Shown piece after piece: positions 39,050 to 48,126 of a DNA stretch of 64,000 nucleotides (positions are counted from its first letter, which is position 1; every line of letters begins with the position of its first letter). Position numbers and translations under genes: made by a program. The stretch comes from Candidatus Koribacter versatilis Ellin345 (lineage in GTDB: Bacteria > Acidobacteriota > Terriglobia > Terriglobales > Acidobacteriaceae), in NCBI RefSeq assembly GCF_000014005.1, contig NC_008009.1:1178001-1242000 (forward strand), read 5' to 3'. A model generated the notes under the pieces. It ran no database searches and was not told the DNA's origin. It saw only the letters and a list, made by a program, of their open reading frames with translations.

Positions 39050-40195
39050 CTACACCGCTTTGATCAGCAAACACGTGATGTCGTCATGCTGGGGTGTCAT
39101 GGCGACGAACCGGTCCACGTCCGTCATGATCTGGTAAAGCATCTGCGCCGGGCCTAGCTGCAGGTTCGCGTTGACGACTGCGATCAACCGGTCTTCCCCG
39201 TATTCCTGCGCATGGTCGTTCTCGGCCTCGACTACGCCATCGGTAAAGATGACCAGCCAGTCGCCCGGATTCAAAGTCAGTGTCGCTGATGGGTAGGTCA
39301 CGTCTTCCATCATGCCCAGCGGAATGCCGCCGATATCCAACCGCTCGAGCTGTCCCGTCGCGCGCCGCAGCATTGGGTTGTTATGACCAGCATTGATGTA
39401 CGTCAATGTCCGTGTCGCCGGCGTATATTCCGCCAGGAATGCCGTGGTGAAACGACGCCCCTGCTGGCTGTTGGTGCAGGCGTATTTATTCATGCTCGCC
39501 GCGAGATCGGGCAGCGAGATGTCGGCGGTGGAGAGAGTTTTCAAGCTGGCCTGGAAGGTCGCCATCAACAGGGCTGCCGGCATGCTCTTTCCCGCCACGT
39601 CAGCGCAGGCGATCAGCCAGTGGTCGTTTCCGCCGGTGCGCGGGAAGACATCGTAAAAGTCTCCGGCCACCGTGTTCGCCGGCCGCGTAACAAACGCGAC
39701 TTCCATCCCCGGGACAATCGGAGGCGTCGCGGGCAGCAGCCACTGCTGGATTTCTTTAGCGATCTGCAAATCGCGCTTCATGATCACGCGGTCGCCGATC
39801 TCCAGGATCAGCAGCAGGAACATCAGCAGTCCGCCCCAGAACTGCGGATTGACGACGATGGTCTGGTTCTGGGTGGTGTGCCACGTGATCTGTCCGAAGA
39901 GCAACGAAACCAGCGCAACCAGCAACAGCACGCGGCGGGCGGGCGAGAGCTTTTCCATCACCGCCCAGAAGAACTGTTCCGCCATGAACCAGAACTTGTG
40001 GCCGGGCTTCATGCCCGAAGTGCGGTCCTGGTTGATTTCTTTGGAGTAGAAGCGGTAGCCAGCGCGTGTATCGGCGCGAAACTGCGACCAGAGCTGGTCC
40101 ATTGCCATGCCCTCGGTCACACGGTTCCAGAATCGAGACCAACCGGTACCGGGAAGAGGACGCGGTTTCTGCGGAGCTGGAGCGGCGCTACTCAT
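39050..40195 (-). CDS. RsbU-like PP2C (SpoIIE-type) serine phosphatase with membrane helices
   Basis: I start at the ATG at 40195; the earlier start would be a TTG at 40210. The 381-residue protein has a soluble N-terminus, two adjacent helices at about residues 80-130 (RVLLLVALVSLLFGQITW, LLMFLLLILEIGD), then a SpoIIE/PP2C phosphatase. Metal-binding acids are in VAGDFYDVF and CADVAGKSMPAALLM, and in FTDGVVEAEND near the C-terminus. Such enzymes dephosphorylate anti-anti-sigma factors and so switch on stress or developmental sigma factors. Its target is not in the window. A small membrane protein follows directly. Confidence 0.9.
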   Translation of the reverse strand: MSSAAPAPQKPRPLPGTGWSRFWNRVTEGMAMDQLWSQFRADTRAGYRFYSKEINQDRTSGMKPGHKFWFMAEQFFWAVMEKLSPARRVLLLVALVSLLFGQITWHTTQNQTIVVNPQFWGGLLMFLLLILEIGDRVIMKRDLQIAKEIQQWLLPATPPIVPGMEVAFVTRPANTVAGDFYDVFPRTGGNDHWLIACADVAGKSMPAALLMATFQASLKTLSTADISLPDLAASMNKYACTNSQQGRRFTTAFLAEYTPATRTLTYINAGHNNPMLRRATGQLERLDIGGIPLGMMEDVTYPSATLTLNPGDWLVIFTDGVVEAENDHAQEYGEDRLIAVVNANLQLGPAQMLYQIMTDVDRFVAMTPQHDDITCLLIKAV

Positions 40196-40365
40196 GAAGT
40201 GGTCTGGCAATTATAGAGGAGCGGCGCAGACACTGTGAGGAATGGGCAAAGGCATGAGACGTACATCACAGACAGCCTTTTCGCCCCGCGCGATGATTGG
40301 CTTAGCAGCGGACCCATGCAGCATCGGGACCGCGGCGAATTTTCATTGGCGACAGGGACGTACTC

Positions 40366-40686
40366 ATGAAAAAGCTACTCGTCTGCCTCATCCTGCTGAT
40401 GGCCGTTCAAGTGTGGGCGCAGGACAAAACCAAGGTCACGGTCAAAAGCACCGAAAAGAACAATGGCGTAGTCATCGTTACGATTAACATCAGCGACGCC
40501 AAAAAGAGCGTCGATCTCAACTGCAACGACGGCACTCCGAGCTGTGCGGCGCCGAAGGCCGGGGAATACTGGATGGTGAAGCTCCCCAAGAACCACGGCG
40601 TCTACGACTGCCAGTGCGTCGATCTATTCCCGGTGACCGCCGATCCCGACAGCGATCCGAAGCTCGGCGAATACTGCATGCCTTAA
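40366..40686 (+). CDS. Small secreted protein of unknown function
   Basis: This 106-residue protein has a good signal peptide (KKLLVCLILLMAVQVWAQ) and four Cys residues in the mature part (LNCNDGTPSCAAP, DCQCVDLF, EYCMP), likely forming disulfides outside the cytoplasm. The mature part is short and beta-like. CAGGGACG is a modest ribosome site. No family is recognised. It ends one base before a convergent gene. Confidence 0.7.
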   Translation: MKKLLVCLILLMAVQVWAQDKTKVTVKSTEKNNGVVIVTINISDAKKSVDLNCNDGTPSCAAPKAGEYWMVKLPKNHGVYDCQCVDLFPVTADPDSDPKLGEYCMP

Positions 40687-40687
40687 G

Positions 40688-42085
40688 CTATCCGGCCGCG
40701 ACGGCGACGCTGTTGCGGCCCTTCGCTTTCGCCTCGCCGCACGCCTTCAGCGCCGAGTCCAGAAGATCTTCTGCGCTCATTCCCGGCTTCCAATCGGACA
40801 GCCCGCAGGCGCCTGTCAGGGTGATTTCTTTGCCATCGTGCAGCCGTAACTGCGCGTTCTCAAGCGTCGACTTGAAACGGTCCAGGCTCGTCAGTGCGCG
40901 GTTGGCGTCAACGTAAGGGAAGAGCGCGACGAAATCATCGCCGGCCAGTCGCGCCACGCTGTCCTCATGACGCAGGGTGGCACGAAGTATGGTGCCGAAG
41001 TGTTTCAGGGCGGAATCTGCCGCATGCGGCCCATGTTTCGCAACCATAGCTTTCAGATCGTCGAGCGATGCGACACAGACGCTCATCGGATGCTTGTATC
41101 GACTGGCGGCTGCAATCGCCTTGCCGACGTAATTCAGGAACGCCGCGCGGTTGGGCAGCCCGGTAAGCGGATCGGTCGTGCCATCCCGCTGGATCTGCTT
41201 TTCGAGTGCCTTGCGGTCGCTTACATCGCGGAACGAAATGACCGCGCACTCGCCGTGGACCGGGTCGTTCAGGACACTCGCGTTCGACTCGATCCAGATT
41301 TCGGTCTTGTTGGGCCGCGTGATGCCGAAGATGACGTTACGCTGCGGCTCGCCGGTTGCCAGCGCTTTGTAGGACGGCAAGTCTTCGGTCGGGATCGGGA
41401 AACCGTCGGGCTGGACGGGTTTGAAATGTAGCATTGAAAACGTCTGCCCAACCATGTCCTTCAACTCGGTTCCAAGCAGAACGGATGCCATGGTGTTGTG
41501 CGCCAGCAGCCGCCGCTGCGAGTCGCGGACGATCACGCCCTCCGCCAAGGTCTCCATCACGGTGTGCAGGAACCGCCGATGGTTCTCGGCCATCGCACGC
41601 TGCCGGTGCAATTCCATCAATTGCGCCGCTTGCGATGCGAGCGTCCGCAGCGCACTCTCCTGGAACGGCTTCAATGTGCGAGGCTGGCGGTCGATGATGC
41701 AAAGGGCGCCGAGTCCAAGTCCCTTGGATACCAGCGGCGCTGCCGCATAGAAGCGAATGTTCGGCTCGCCGGTGACGAGGGGATTGTCCTCAAAGCGCGG
41801 GTCCTTCGCGGCATCGGGCACCACCATGAATTCGTTGGGCTTGAGGATGGCATGGGCGCAGAAGCTCTGTTCGCGCGGCGTCTGGTCCGATTCCACGCCA
41901 AGCTTCGCTTTGAACCATTGCCGATCGCTGTCTATGAAGGTCACGGTTGAAATCGGGGCTTCACAGATCTCGGCGGCAAGCGCGACGAGATTGTCGAACG
42001 AACTGTCGGGAGGTGTATCGAGAATCTGGAAGGAGGTTAGTTCCTGCTGTCGTGCGGCTTCATTTGCTGGAATTACGGCGGGCAT
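40688..42085 (-). CDS. GAF-PAS protein with a degenerate GGDEF domain
   Basis: I start at the ATG at 42085, with AAGGA upstream; the ATG-like start at 42142 adds unlikely residues. The 465-residue protein has a GAF domain (residues about 10-155), a PAS domain (about 170-295) and a C-terminal GGDEF fold. The signature is AGDDF (381-385) instead of GGDEF/GGEEF. The first metal-site Asp is Ser in SLDDLK, and the substrate Asn is lost. An I-site RHED (372-375) lies five residues before the signature. The protein may therefore bind c-di-GMP without making it, or have weak activity. It is cytosolic, with no membrane segment. Confidence 0.85.
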   Translation of the reverse strand: MPAVIPANEAARQQELTSFQILDTPPDSSFDNLVALAAEICEAPISTVTFIDSDRQWFKAKLGVESDQTPREQSFCAHAILKPNEFMVVPDAAKDPRFEDNPLVTGEPNIRFYAAAPLVSKGLGLGALCIIDRQPRTLKPFQESALRTLASQAAQLMELHRQRAMAENHRRFLHTVMETLAEGVIVRDSQRRLLAHNTMASVLLGTELKDMVGQTFSMLHFKPVQPDGFPIPTEDLPSYKALATGEPQRNVIFGITRPNKTEIWIESNASVLNDPVHGECAVISFRDVSDRKALEKQIQRDGTTDPLTGLPNRAAFLNYVGKAIAAASRYKHPMSVCVASLDDLKAMVAKHGPHAADSALKHFGTILRATLRHEDSVARLAGDDFVALFPYVDANRALTSLDRFKSTLENAQLRLHDGKEITLTGACGLSDWKPGMSAEDLLDSALKACGEAKAKGRNSVAVAAG

Positions 42086-42175
42086 ACGGGTTCCTTGGAA
42101 AGCGTGTCGGCTATTGTAACCACGCTCTCCCATCCCCGGCATGTGACCGAAGGGTGTAACCTGTGCGCTTAGATC

Positions 42176-43285
42176 ATGAAGCGAGCCATCATCCTAGCCG
42201 CTGTCTTGCTCTGCATGCCGGTCTTTGCCGCGCAAGCCCAGCCCGCACCGTCCGCCACCGAAGTGCTGGCGACGATGGAGCGCGTCGCCGACTGGCAACT
42301 CGCGCATCCCTCGTCTCACGCCACAACCGAGTGGACGCAAGCCGCCGGATACGCCGGCATGATGGCGCTCGCGAATCTTTCGAAGGGCCCCAGGTACCGT
42401 GAAGCCGTGCGCTCGATGGGGGAAGCCAACGCCTGGAAGGCCGGCCCGCGCACGTATCACGCCGATGACTTAGCGGTTGGCCAGACCTACGAAGCACTCT
42501 ACGTCTTCTACAAAGATCCCAAGATCATCGCGCCCCTTCGCGAGCGCCTCGACTTCATCCTCGCGACCCCGTCCAAAGTCCAGTCGCTCGACTTTCAGCA
42601 GAAATATGATCAGGTGAGCGAACTATGGTCGTGGTGCGATTCGCTTTTCATGGCGCCGCCGGTGTGGGTCGAAATGTCGGCGATCACTGGCGATCCGCGC
42701 TACCGCGAGTTCGCGATCAAAGACTGGTGGCGCACCACGGATTTCCTTTACGATCCCGCCGAGCATCTTTATTACCGCGACAGCACGTATTTCAATCGCC
42801 GCGAAGCCAACGGGCAGAAGGTGTTCTGGAGTCGCGGCAACGGCTGGGTGATGGCCGGACTTGTTCGCGTGCTTGATGCTTTGCCCCCGCAGGATCCATC
42901 GCGGCCGCGCTTCGAGAAGCTCTATCGCGACATGGCGCAAGCCGCGCTTAAAGCACAGCAGCCCGACGGTCTTTGGCACGCCAGTCTTCTCGATCCGCAG
43001 AGCTATCCACTCAAAGAGACCAGCGGCTCTGGTTTCTTTACCTATGCTCTGGCGTGGGGAGTGAACCACAAGCTGCTCGACCGCGCTGAATACGAGCCCG
43101 CTGTCGTAAGAGCATGGAGCGCGCTGGTGGCTTGCGTGGATAAAGACGGCAAGCTCACGCACGTCCAGCCCATTGGCTCCGATCCCAAATCGTTCGCCGA
43201 GGATTCGACTGAGGTATATGGCGTCGGGGCATTCCTGCTCGCAGGCAGCGAGGTCTATCGCATAGCTGAGAAGGGAAAGCACTGA
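42176..43285 (+). CDS. Secreted GH105-like unsaturated glucuronyl/galacturonyl hydrolase
   Basis: This 369-residue exported enzyme has a signal peptide (IILAAVLLCMPVFAAQAQ) and an alpha6/alpha6 barrel pattern. Diagnostic segments are DDLAVGQTYEALY, SELWSWCDSLFMAPPVW with the family Asp, FWSRGNGWVMAGL, and ETSGSGFFTYALAWGV. These fit the GH88/GH105 group that removes the unsaturated uronic acid left by pectin or rhamnogalacturonan lyases. It begins an operon of three secreted polysaccharide enzymes and is 4 bases before the next start. A unique bond specificity cannot be assigned. Confidence 0.9.
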   Translation: MKRAIILAAVLLCMPVFAAQAQPAPSATEVLATMERVADWQLAHPSSHATTEWTQAAGYAGMMALANLSKGPRYREAVRSMGEANAWKAGPRTYHADDLAVGQTYEALYVFYKDPKIIAPLRERLDFILATPSKVQSLDFQQKYDQVSELWSWCDSLFMAPPVWVEMSAITGDPRYREFAIKDWWRTTDFLYDPAEHLYYRDSTYFNRREANGQKVFWSRGNGWVMAGLVRVLDALPPQDPSRPRFEKLYRDMAQAALKAQQPDGLWHASLLDPQSYPLKETSGSGFFTYALAWGVNHKLLDRAEYEPAVVRAWSALVACVDKDGKLTHVQPIGSDPKSFAEDSTEVYGVGAFLLAGSEVYRIAEKGKH

Positions 43286-43289
43286 CGCG

Positions 43290-45770
43290 ATGGGAACGCG
43301 CCTGATCTGGCTTTTCCTCATGTGGTGTATCGCGATCTGCGCGATCGCAGAAGATGGTCATGATGCCTGGCTGCGCTATGCGCGCTTGCATGAAGCGACG
43401 GCGAAACAATTCCAATCGCTGCCGAAGTTGGTCGTCACCCTCGGCGACTCGCCCCCGATTGGCTCGGCGCAAACGGAACTCAAACGCGGTCTCGCACGCA
43501 TGTTGGGCCGCGAAATTCGCGCTTCGAAGCAAACGCCCACACAAGATTTCATCCTGCTCGGCGTGCGCGATCAAATCGAAGAAATGTTTGCGAATCTGCA
43601 CGTGCCGGAACTCGCCCCCGATGGCTTCTGGCTCGACTGGACTGAGGTCGGTGGCCACAAGGCTCTCGTCATCGCCGGCGGCTCCGATCGCGGTCCACTG
43701 TATGGCACGTTCGCGCTTCTCGGTAAAATCGCGCGCGGCGAAAACCTCGAGACGCTGGATGAAGTGCAAAATCCAGCGGCGCCGCTGCGCTGGATCAACC
43801 AATGGGACAACCTTGACGGTACCATCGAACGCGGCTATGCCGGGCCATCCATTTTCTTCGAGAACGGCAGCGTTCGTGCCGATCTCACCCGCGCCCGTGA
43901 ATACGCACGCCTGCTCGCATCGGTCGGTCTCAATGGATGCGTGGTGAACAACGTCAACGCCGACCCGCGTATTCTGGACGACGCTTTCATCCCACAACTT
44001 GCGCGAATCGCGGACGCCTTTCGCCCCTACGGCGTGAAGCTCGGCGTATCCGTGAATCTCAGCATGCCAAAAACGGTCGGTGGGCTCGACACATTTGATC
44101 CACTCGATCCGCGGGTGCAGGCGTGGTGGGCGCACAAGTTCGATGCCCTCTACCGCGCTATTCCTGACTTCGGCGGTGTCGTCGTGAAAGCTGATTCCGA
44201 AGGCCAGCTTGGCCCCTCCGCCTACGGCCGCACGCCCGTGGATGCTGCCAACGTCATCGCGCGCGCGCTGCGGCCGCATCACGGCGTGGTTTTTTACCGT
44301 GCGTTCGTCTACAACCACCATCTCGACTGGAAAGATCCGAAGGCCGACCGTGCCCGCGCTGCGTACGACATCTTTCATCCCCTCGACGGCCGCTTTGATG
44401 ACAACGTCATCGTGCAGATCAAGAATGGCCCCATCGATTTCCAGGTGCGCGAGCCCGCATCGCCCCTATTCGGCGGAGTGAAACAGACCAGCAAAGCCAT
44501 CGAATTGCAGATCACCCAGGAATACCTCGGCCAACAGCGCCACACTGTCTACCTCGCGCCGATGTGGAAACAGACGCTCGACTTCGACATGCACGTGGAT
44601 GGTCACGACACCCCGGTCAAATCTCTCCTTCGCGGCGTGGTTGGCGTCGCTAACGTCGGCATGGATGCAAACTGGCTCGCCAATCATCTCGCGATGGCCA
44701 ATCTCTACAGTTTCGGCCGTCTCGCGTGGGACTCGAATCTCAGTGCCGAAGCGATCGTGGATGAATGGATGCGCCTCACCTTCGGCAACGATCCCGAGGT
44801 CGTGCAGAAGGTCCGCGAAATCCAGATGGAGTCATGGCCGGCCTACGAGCACTACACCGGCCCGCTCGGCCTGCAAACGCTCACCAACATCACCGGGCCG
44901 CACTACGGTCCGGCGCCGGAGTCGCAGGAGAGAAACGGCTGGGGCCAGTGGATCCGCGCCGAGCACGACGGCGTCGGTATGGACCGCAGCGTCTCGACCG
45001 GCACCGGCTTTGTCGGCCAATACTCGGCGGAGGCGCAAAAACAATTCGAGACCGCGGCGGCCACGCCCGACGAGCTTCTCCTCTTTTTCCACCACGTTCC
45101 GTACACGTATAAGTTGCACGGCGGGAAGACCGTGATCCAGGCCATCTACGACTTCCATTACGAAGGCGCGGCGCAAGCGAACGAATTCGTGAATACGTGG
45201 GAGACTCTCGAGCGCAAGATTGATCCCGACCGCTATCAAGCTGTGTTGGCGCAGCTTTCGTACCAGGCCGATCACGCCATCGTGTGGCGCGACGCCATCA
45301 ACGACTGGTGCCTCCGCACCTCGGGGATCTCCGACGCGCAAGACCGAGTCGGCCATCATCCGGATCGCATCGAGGCGGAGTCAATGCATCTCGAAGGCTA
45401 CACAGCCGTGGAGCTCACCTCATGGGAAGGTGCGTCAGGCGGCAAAGCCGTTGCATGCCCGAAAGAGCGCACTTCCTGCGCTGTGGAAACGAGTATCAAC
45501 ACTGACGGTACCTACGACATCGCGGTGCAGTACTTCGATCTGAACGGTGGCGTCGCGAGGTTCGAATTGTTCGTCAACGATCAGCGTGTCGCTACTTGGA
45601 AGGCAGACCGCCAACTACCTGGCAAAGACCTAAGCGCCGATTCTTCTGTTCGCGAACACATCAACGGAATTTCCATGAATCGTGGCGACCATCTGCGAAT
45701 CGTCGGCACCCCCAACGGCGGCGACCCCGCGGCCATTGACTACATCGAGATCCAGCCGCATGCGAACTAA
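43290..45770 (+). CDS. Secreted GH67 alpha-glucuronidase with C-terminal carbohydrate-binding module
   Basis: This 826-residue enzyme has an N-terminal signal (LIWLFLMWCIAICAIA). The family motifs are RWINQWDNLDG (167-177), ERGYAGPSIFFENG, VVVKADSEGQLGPS with Glu304, and VQIKNGPIDFQVREP with the second pair of acidic residues. GH67 members are usually about 700 residues. The extra C-terminal 140 residues (from about RIEAESMHLEGY to ALDYIEIQP-like end) look like a CBM6/CBM35 beta-sandwich. It cleaves 4-O-methylglucuronic acid from xylooligosaccharides. Its last 11 bases overlap the next gene, so the esterase is co-translated. Confidence 0.93.
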   Translation: MGTRLIWLFLMWCIAICAIAEDGHDAWLRYARLHEATAKQFQSLPKLVVTLGDSPPIGSAQTELKRGLARMLGREIRASKQTPTQDFILLGVRDQIEEMFANLHVPELAPDGFWLDWTEVGGHKALVIAGGSDRGPLYGTFALLGKIARGENLETLDEVQNPAAPLRWINQWDNLDGTIERGYAGPSIFFENGSVRADLTRAREYARLLASVGLNGCVVNNVNADPRILDDAFIPQLARIADAFRPYGVKLGVSVNLSMPKTVGGLDTFDPLDPRVQAWWAHKFDALYRAIPDFGGVVVKADSEGQLGPSAYGRTPVDAANVIARALRPHHGVVFYRAFVYNHHLDWKDPKADRARAAYDIFHPLDGRFDDNVIVQIKNGPIDFQVREPASPLFGGVKQTSKAIELQITQEYLGQQRHTVYLAPMWKQTLDFDMHVDGHDTPVKSLLRGVVGVANVGMDANWLANHLAMANLYSFGRLAWDSNLSAEAIVDEWMRLTFGNDPEVVQKVREIQMESWPAYEHYTGPLGLQTLTNITGPHYGPAPESQERNGWGQWIRAEHDGVGMDRSVSTGTGFVGQYSAEAQKQFETAAATPDELLLFFHHVPYTYKLHGGKTVIQAIYDFHYEGAAQANEFVNTWETLERKIDPDRYQAVLAQLSYQADHAIVWRDAINDWCLRTSGISDAQDRVGHHPDRIEAESMHLEGYTAVELTSWEGASGGKAVACPKERTSCAVETSINTDGTYDIAVQYFDLNGGVARFELFVNDQRVATWKADRQLPGKDLSADSSVREHINGISMNRGDHLRIVGTPNGGDPAAIDYIEIQPHAN

Positions 45771-46983
45771 GCGCGTACTCGCAAGCCAAGCATTCCGCCT
45801 CCTGCTGGCGATTCTCTGCCTCGCTCAGTTTGCACTGGCCAGCGACCGATGGCAGGGCACCTGGGCCTCCGCGCAGATGATTGCCGCTCCATCCGACTTG
45901 CCGGATCTCGTATTCCACGAAGTCACTGTGCGCCAGAACATCCGCATTTCCTGCGGAGGAAATAAGCTGCGGGTGCGCATCTCCAACGAGTTCGGTGACG
46001 GCCTCCTCGATATCGGCGCGGCAACCATCGCTCTCACCGGCAAAGCGAGTTCAATCAGGAAAGCCAGTGAGAAGGCGCTGAAGTTCGCCGGTCAGAAGCG
46101 AATCAGCATCGCCGCCGGAACCGCAGTCACATCCGATTCGCTTACCTTCGCTGCGCCCGCGCTCTCACGTCTCACGATCACGCTGTACATCAAATCCGCG
46201 CCCAAACAAATCACTGCGCACCCCGGCTCGCGCACCACTTCGTATCTGCTCGCAGGCAACAGCGTTCACTCGGCGGAACTGCCGACCGCCGTGAAGATCG
46301 ACCGCTGGTACTTCCTAAGCGCGGTCGAAGTCTCGGCGTCGCACAATGCCGGCGCCATCGCCATCCTCGGTGACTCCATTACCGACGGCCGCGGTTCCAC
46401 CACCAACGGCAACGACCGCTGGCCTGATCGCCTCGCTGAGCGTCTCGCCGCCGACCCTAAGACGGCCGGCATCGGCGTGCTGAACCTCGGCATCGGTGGC
46501 AATCGTCTTCTCCTCGACGGCACTGGCCCTAGAGCTCTGGACCGTCTCCAGCGCGATATCTTCGCGCAGTCCAATGTCCGCTGGCTGATCGTGCTTGAAG
46601 GAGTGAACGACCTCGGGACCCGGCCAAAAGAAAAGGGCGCCGCAGATGCCGGGGCCACAGCCGCCGACATCCTCTCGGCCTACCAGCAGATCATCCGCGA
46701 AGCTCACTCGCACAATATCCGGGTATATGGCGCGACCATCCTGCCCTTCGATGGTGCGGCCTACGCCACGTCCGAGAATGTCGCCGACCAGCAAAAGATC
46801 AACGATTGGATGCGCACCAGCCGCGCCTACGACGCCGTCATTGATTTCGCCAAGCTCTTAGCTGATCCATCGCATCCCGACCGACTGTTACCGGCCTTCG
46901 ATACCGGCGACCACCTGCATCCGTCGGCACCCGGTTACAAAGCGATGGGCGACGCGATTCCACTGTCGTTATTCAATCCGTGA
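45760..46983 (+). CDS. Secreted SGNH/GDSL-type esterase
   Basis: I start at the ATG at 45760, overlapping the GH67 stop; a longer frame lies within that gene. The 407-residue enzyme has a signal peptide (FRLLLAILCLAQFALA), a beta-rich N-terminal domain (NIRISCGGNKLRVRISNEF) and an SGNH core. It shows GDSITDGRGS with the nucleophile Ser, LGIGGNRLL, the Asn block VLEGVNDLG, and DHLHPS with the catalytic Asp-His. It probably removes acetyl groups from xylan or pectin side chains and completes the operon after GH105 and GH67. The exact ester specificity is unknown. Confidence 0.9.
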   Translation: MRTKRVLASQAFRLLLAILCLAQFALASDRWQGTWASAQMIAAPSDLPDLVFHEVTVRQNIRISCGGNKLRVRISNEFGDGLLDIGAATIALTGKASSIRKASEKALKFAGQKRISIAAGTAVTSDSLTFAAPALSRLTITLYIKSAPKQITAHPGSRTTSYLLAGNSVHSAELPTAVKIDRWYFLSAVEVSASHNAGAIAILGDSITDGRGSTTNGNDRWPDRLAERLAADPKTAGIGVLNLGIGGNRLLLDGTGPRALDRLQRDIFAQSNVRWLIVLEGVNDLGTRPKEKGAADAGATAADILSAYQQIIREAHSHNIRVYGATILPFDGAAYATSENVADQQKINDWMRTSRAYDAVIDFAKLLADPSHPDRLLPAFDTGDHLHPSAPGYKAMGDAIPLSLFNP

Positions 46984-47106
46984 AAGTTGGATTAGGTGGA
47001 GGAACTGGCCTACGCTATGATGCGCCACCTTGGTCGCAGACTGGGCTAATTGCTGGGAATTTGCCAGGACTCTATACTTGTCCACTGGTCGAGGCGGGAG
47101 TGCCGA

Positions 47107-47955
47107 ATGGGAAAACAGACGGAGTCGGTTTGGATACCCGAGGTGCGGCCCACGGATACCGCTGTGGTGCACGAATCTGCCATGTTCCGTGTTCTGAGCG
47201 CAATGCTGGAACGGGGGACGATCGGCCGTGACCACTCATTGCTAGTCGTCTTCGGCGGAGAGTTTGATCGCGCCGTCATCGCCGAATTGGCTTTCACGAA
47301 TGTCTCCCTGTCGAACATATCGAATGCCGTGGGCGACTTGCACTTCGACGCCAGGGCATTTCCATTCCCGGACAACTCCTTTGACCACGTCATAGCGCAT
47401 GCCGGTCTCCATCATTGTTCACGACCGCATCAGGCGGTTTGTGAAATGTATCGGGTCTCGAAGAAATCAGTCATCTTTTTCGAATCGCAAGACTCATGGA
47501 TGATGCGTCTTGCGATTCGCATGGGAATGACGGTTGACTATGAGTGGAATGCAATTCTCGACCACCGTCTCCAGCGCGGCGGCGTCGACGACCTGCCCGT
47601 GCCGAACTACGTCTACCGCTGGACTCGCAGAGAAGTTGAAAAGCTCGTTCGGTCGCTCGACCCCGGTCACGTCCCTCACCTGAACTTCACCGTGCAATGG
47701 GACTTCACCTACAAAAGGGTGATGCGGAGATTGCAGCGCACCCCGCTCCGGTTCTTTCCCTCATGGCTCCTGAGTGGCTCATGTAGGGCCGTACTCGCAA
47801 CCTTTAACCTGTTGTTTTCCAGTTATGGCAATGTATTCGCGGTGCGGATTGAGAGGTCGCAGACCGAGCAGCCGTGGATGAAGGACGGGGTATTTGTGCC
47901 ACCATTCCAAGTACAATCCAGCGAAGCCGGATCCTGTGAGCACGAGGTCAGCTAA
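47107..47955 (+). CDS. SAM-dependent methyltransferase, type 11-like
   Basis: I start at the ATG at 47107, with GGGAG upstream. The 282-residue protein has an atypical motif I (LLVVFGGEFDRAV) followed by the usual DARAFPFPDNSFDHVIAHAGLHHC, which is the acidic and post-motif II region of type 11 methyltransferases, then a basic C-terminal half. A substrate cannot be named. It is not close to a sugar or lipid cluster. Its 3' end lies just before the convergent tRNA-Sec. Confidence 0.75.
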   Translation: MGKQTESVWIPEVRPTDTAVVHESAMFRVLSAMLERGTIGRDHSLLVVFGGEFDRAVIAELAFTNVSLSNISNAVGDLHFDARAFPFPDNSFDHVIAHAGLHHCSRPHQAVCEMYRVSKKSVIFFESQDSWMMRLAIRMGMTVDYEWNAILDHRLQRGGVDDLPVPNYVYRWTRREVEKLVRSLDPGHVPHLNFTVQWDFTYKRVMRRLQRTPLRFFPSWLLSGSCRAVLATFNLLFSSYGNVFAVRIERSQTEQPWMKDGVFVPPFQVQSSEAGSCEHEVS

Positions 47956-47972
47956 GCGCTGTTAAGAGCCCT

Positions 47973-48071
47973 TGGCGGAAGCGTGTGCGAGTCGAACACA
48001 CCCTCGACAGGACGAGCCTGCCGAACACCGGTTTTGAAGACCGGGGCGGTCACCGGACCACTTTCGCTTCC
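47973..48071 (-). tRNA. selC: Selenocysteine tRNA (anticodon UCA)
   Basis: The minus strand gives a 99-base tRNA including an encoded CCA. The acceptor strands are GGAAGCG and CGCTTCC. A six-base-pair D stem GTGGTC/GACCGC closes a four-base loop, which is unusual and characteristic of tRNA-Sec. The anticodon arm CCGGT-CTTCAAA-ACCGG carries UCA, read as UGA. A long variable arm CGGCAGG/CCTGTCG is present. The T arm is GTGTG/CGCAC with a TTCGACT loop. No selA, selB or selD and no obvious selenoprotein gene is in the window. Confidence 0.9.
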
Positions 48072-48079
48072 GTATCCCG

Positions 48080-48107
48080 ATTCTAGCAGTCACCCGTTTT
48101 TCACCAA
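48080..48107 (-). promoter_or_regulatory. Likely promoter of selC
   Basis: On the minus strand TTGGTG and TAGAAT (revcomp of 48102-48107 and 48080-48085) are separated by 16 bases. The -10 box ends eight bases before the first base of the tRNA. The region also serves as the leader of the plus-strand PhzF gene. Confidence 0.6.
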
Positions 48108-48126
48108 CTCCGGTATCCTTGTGCCC

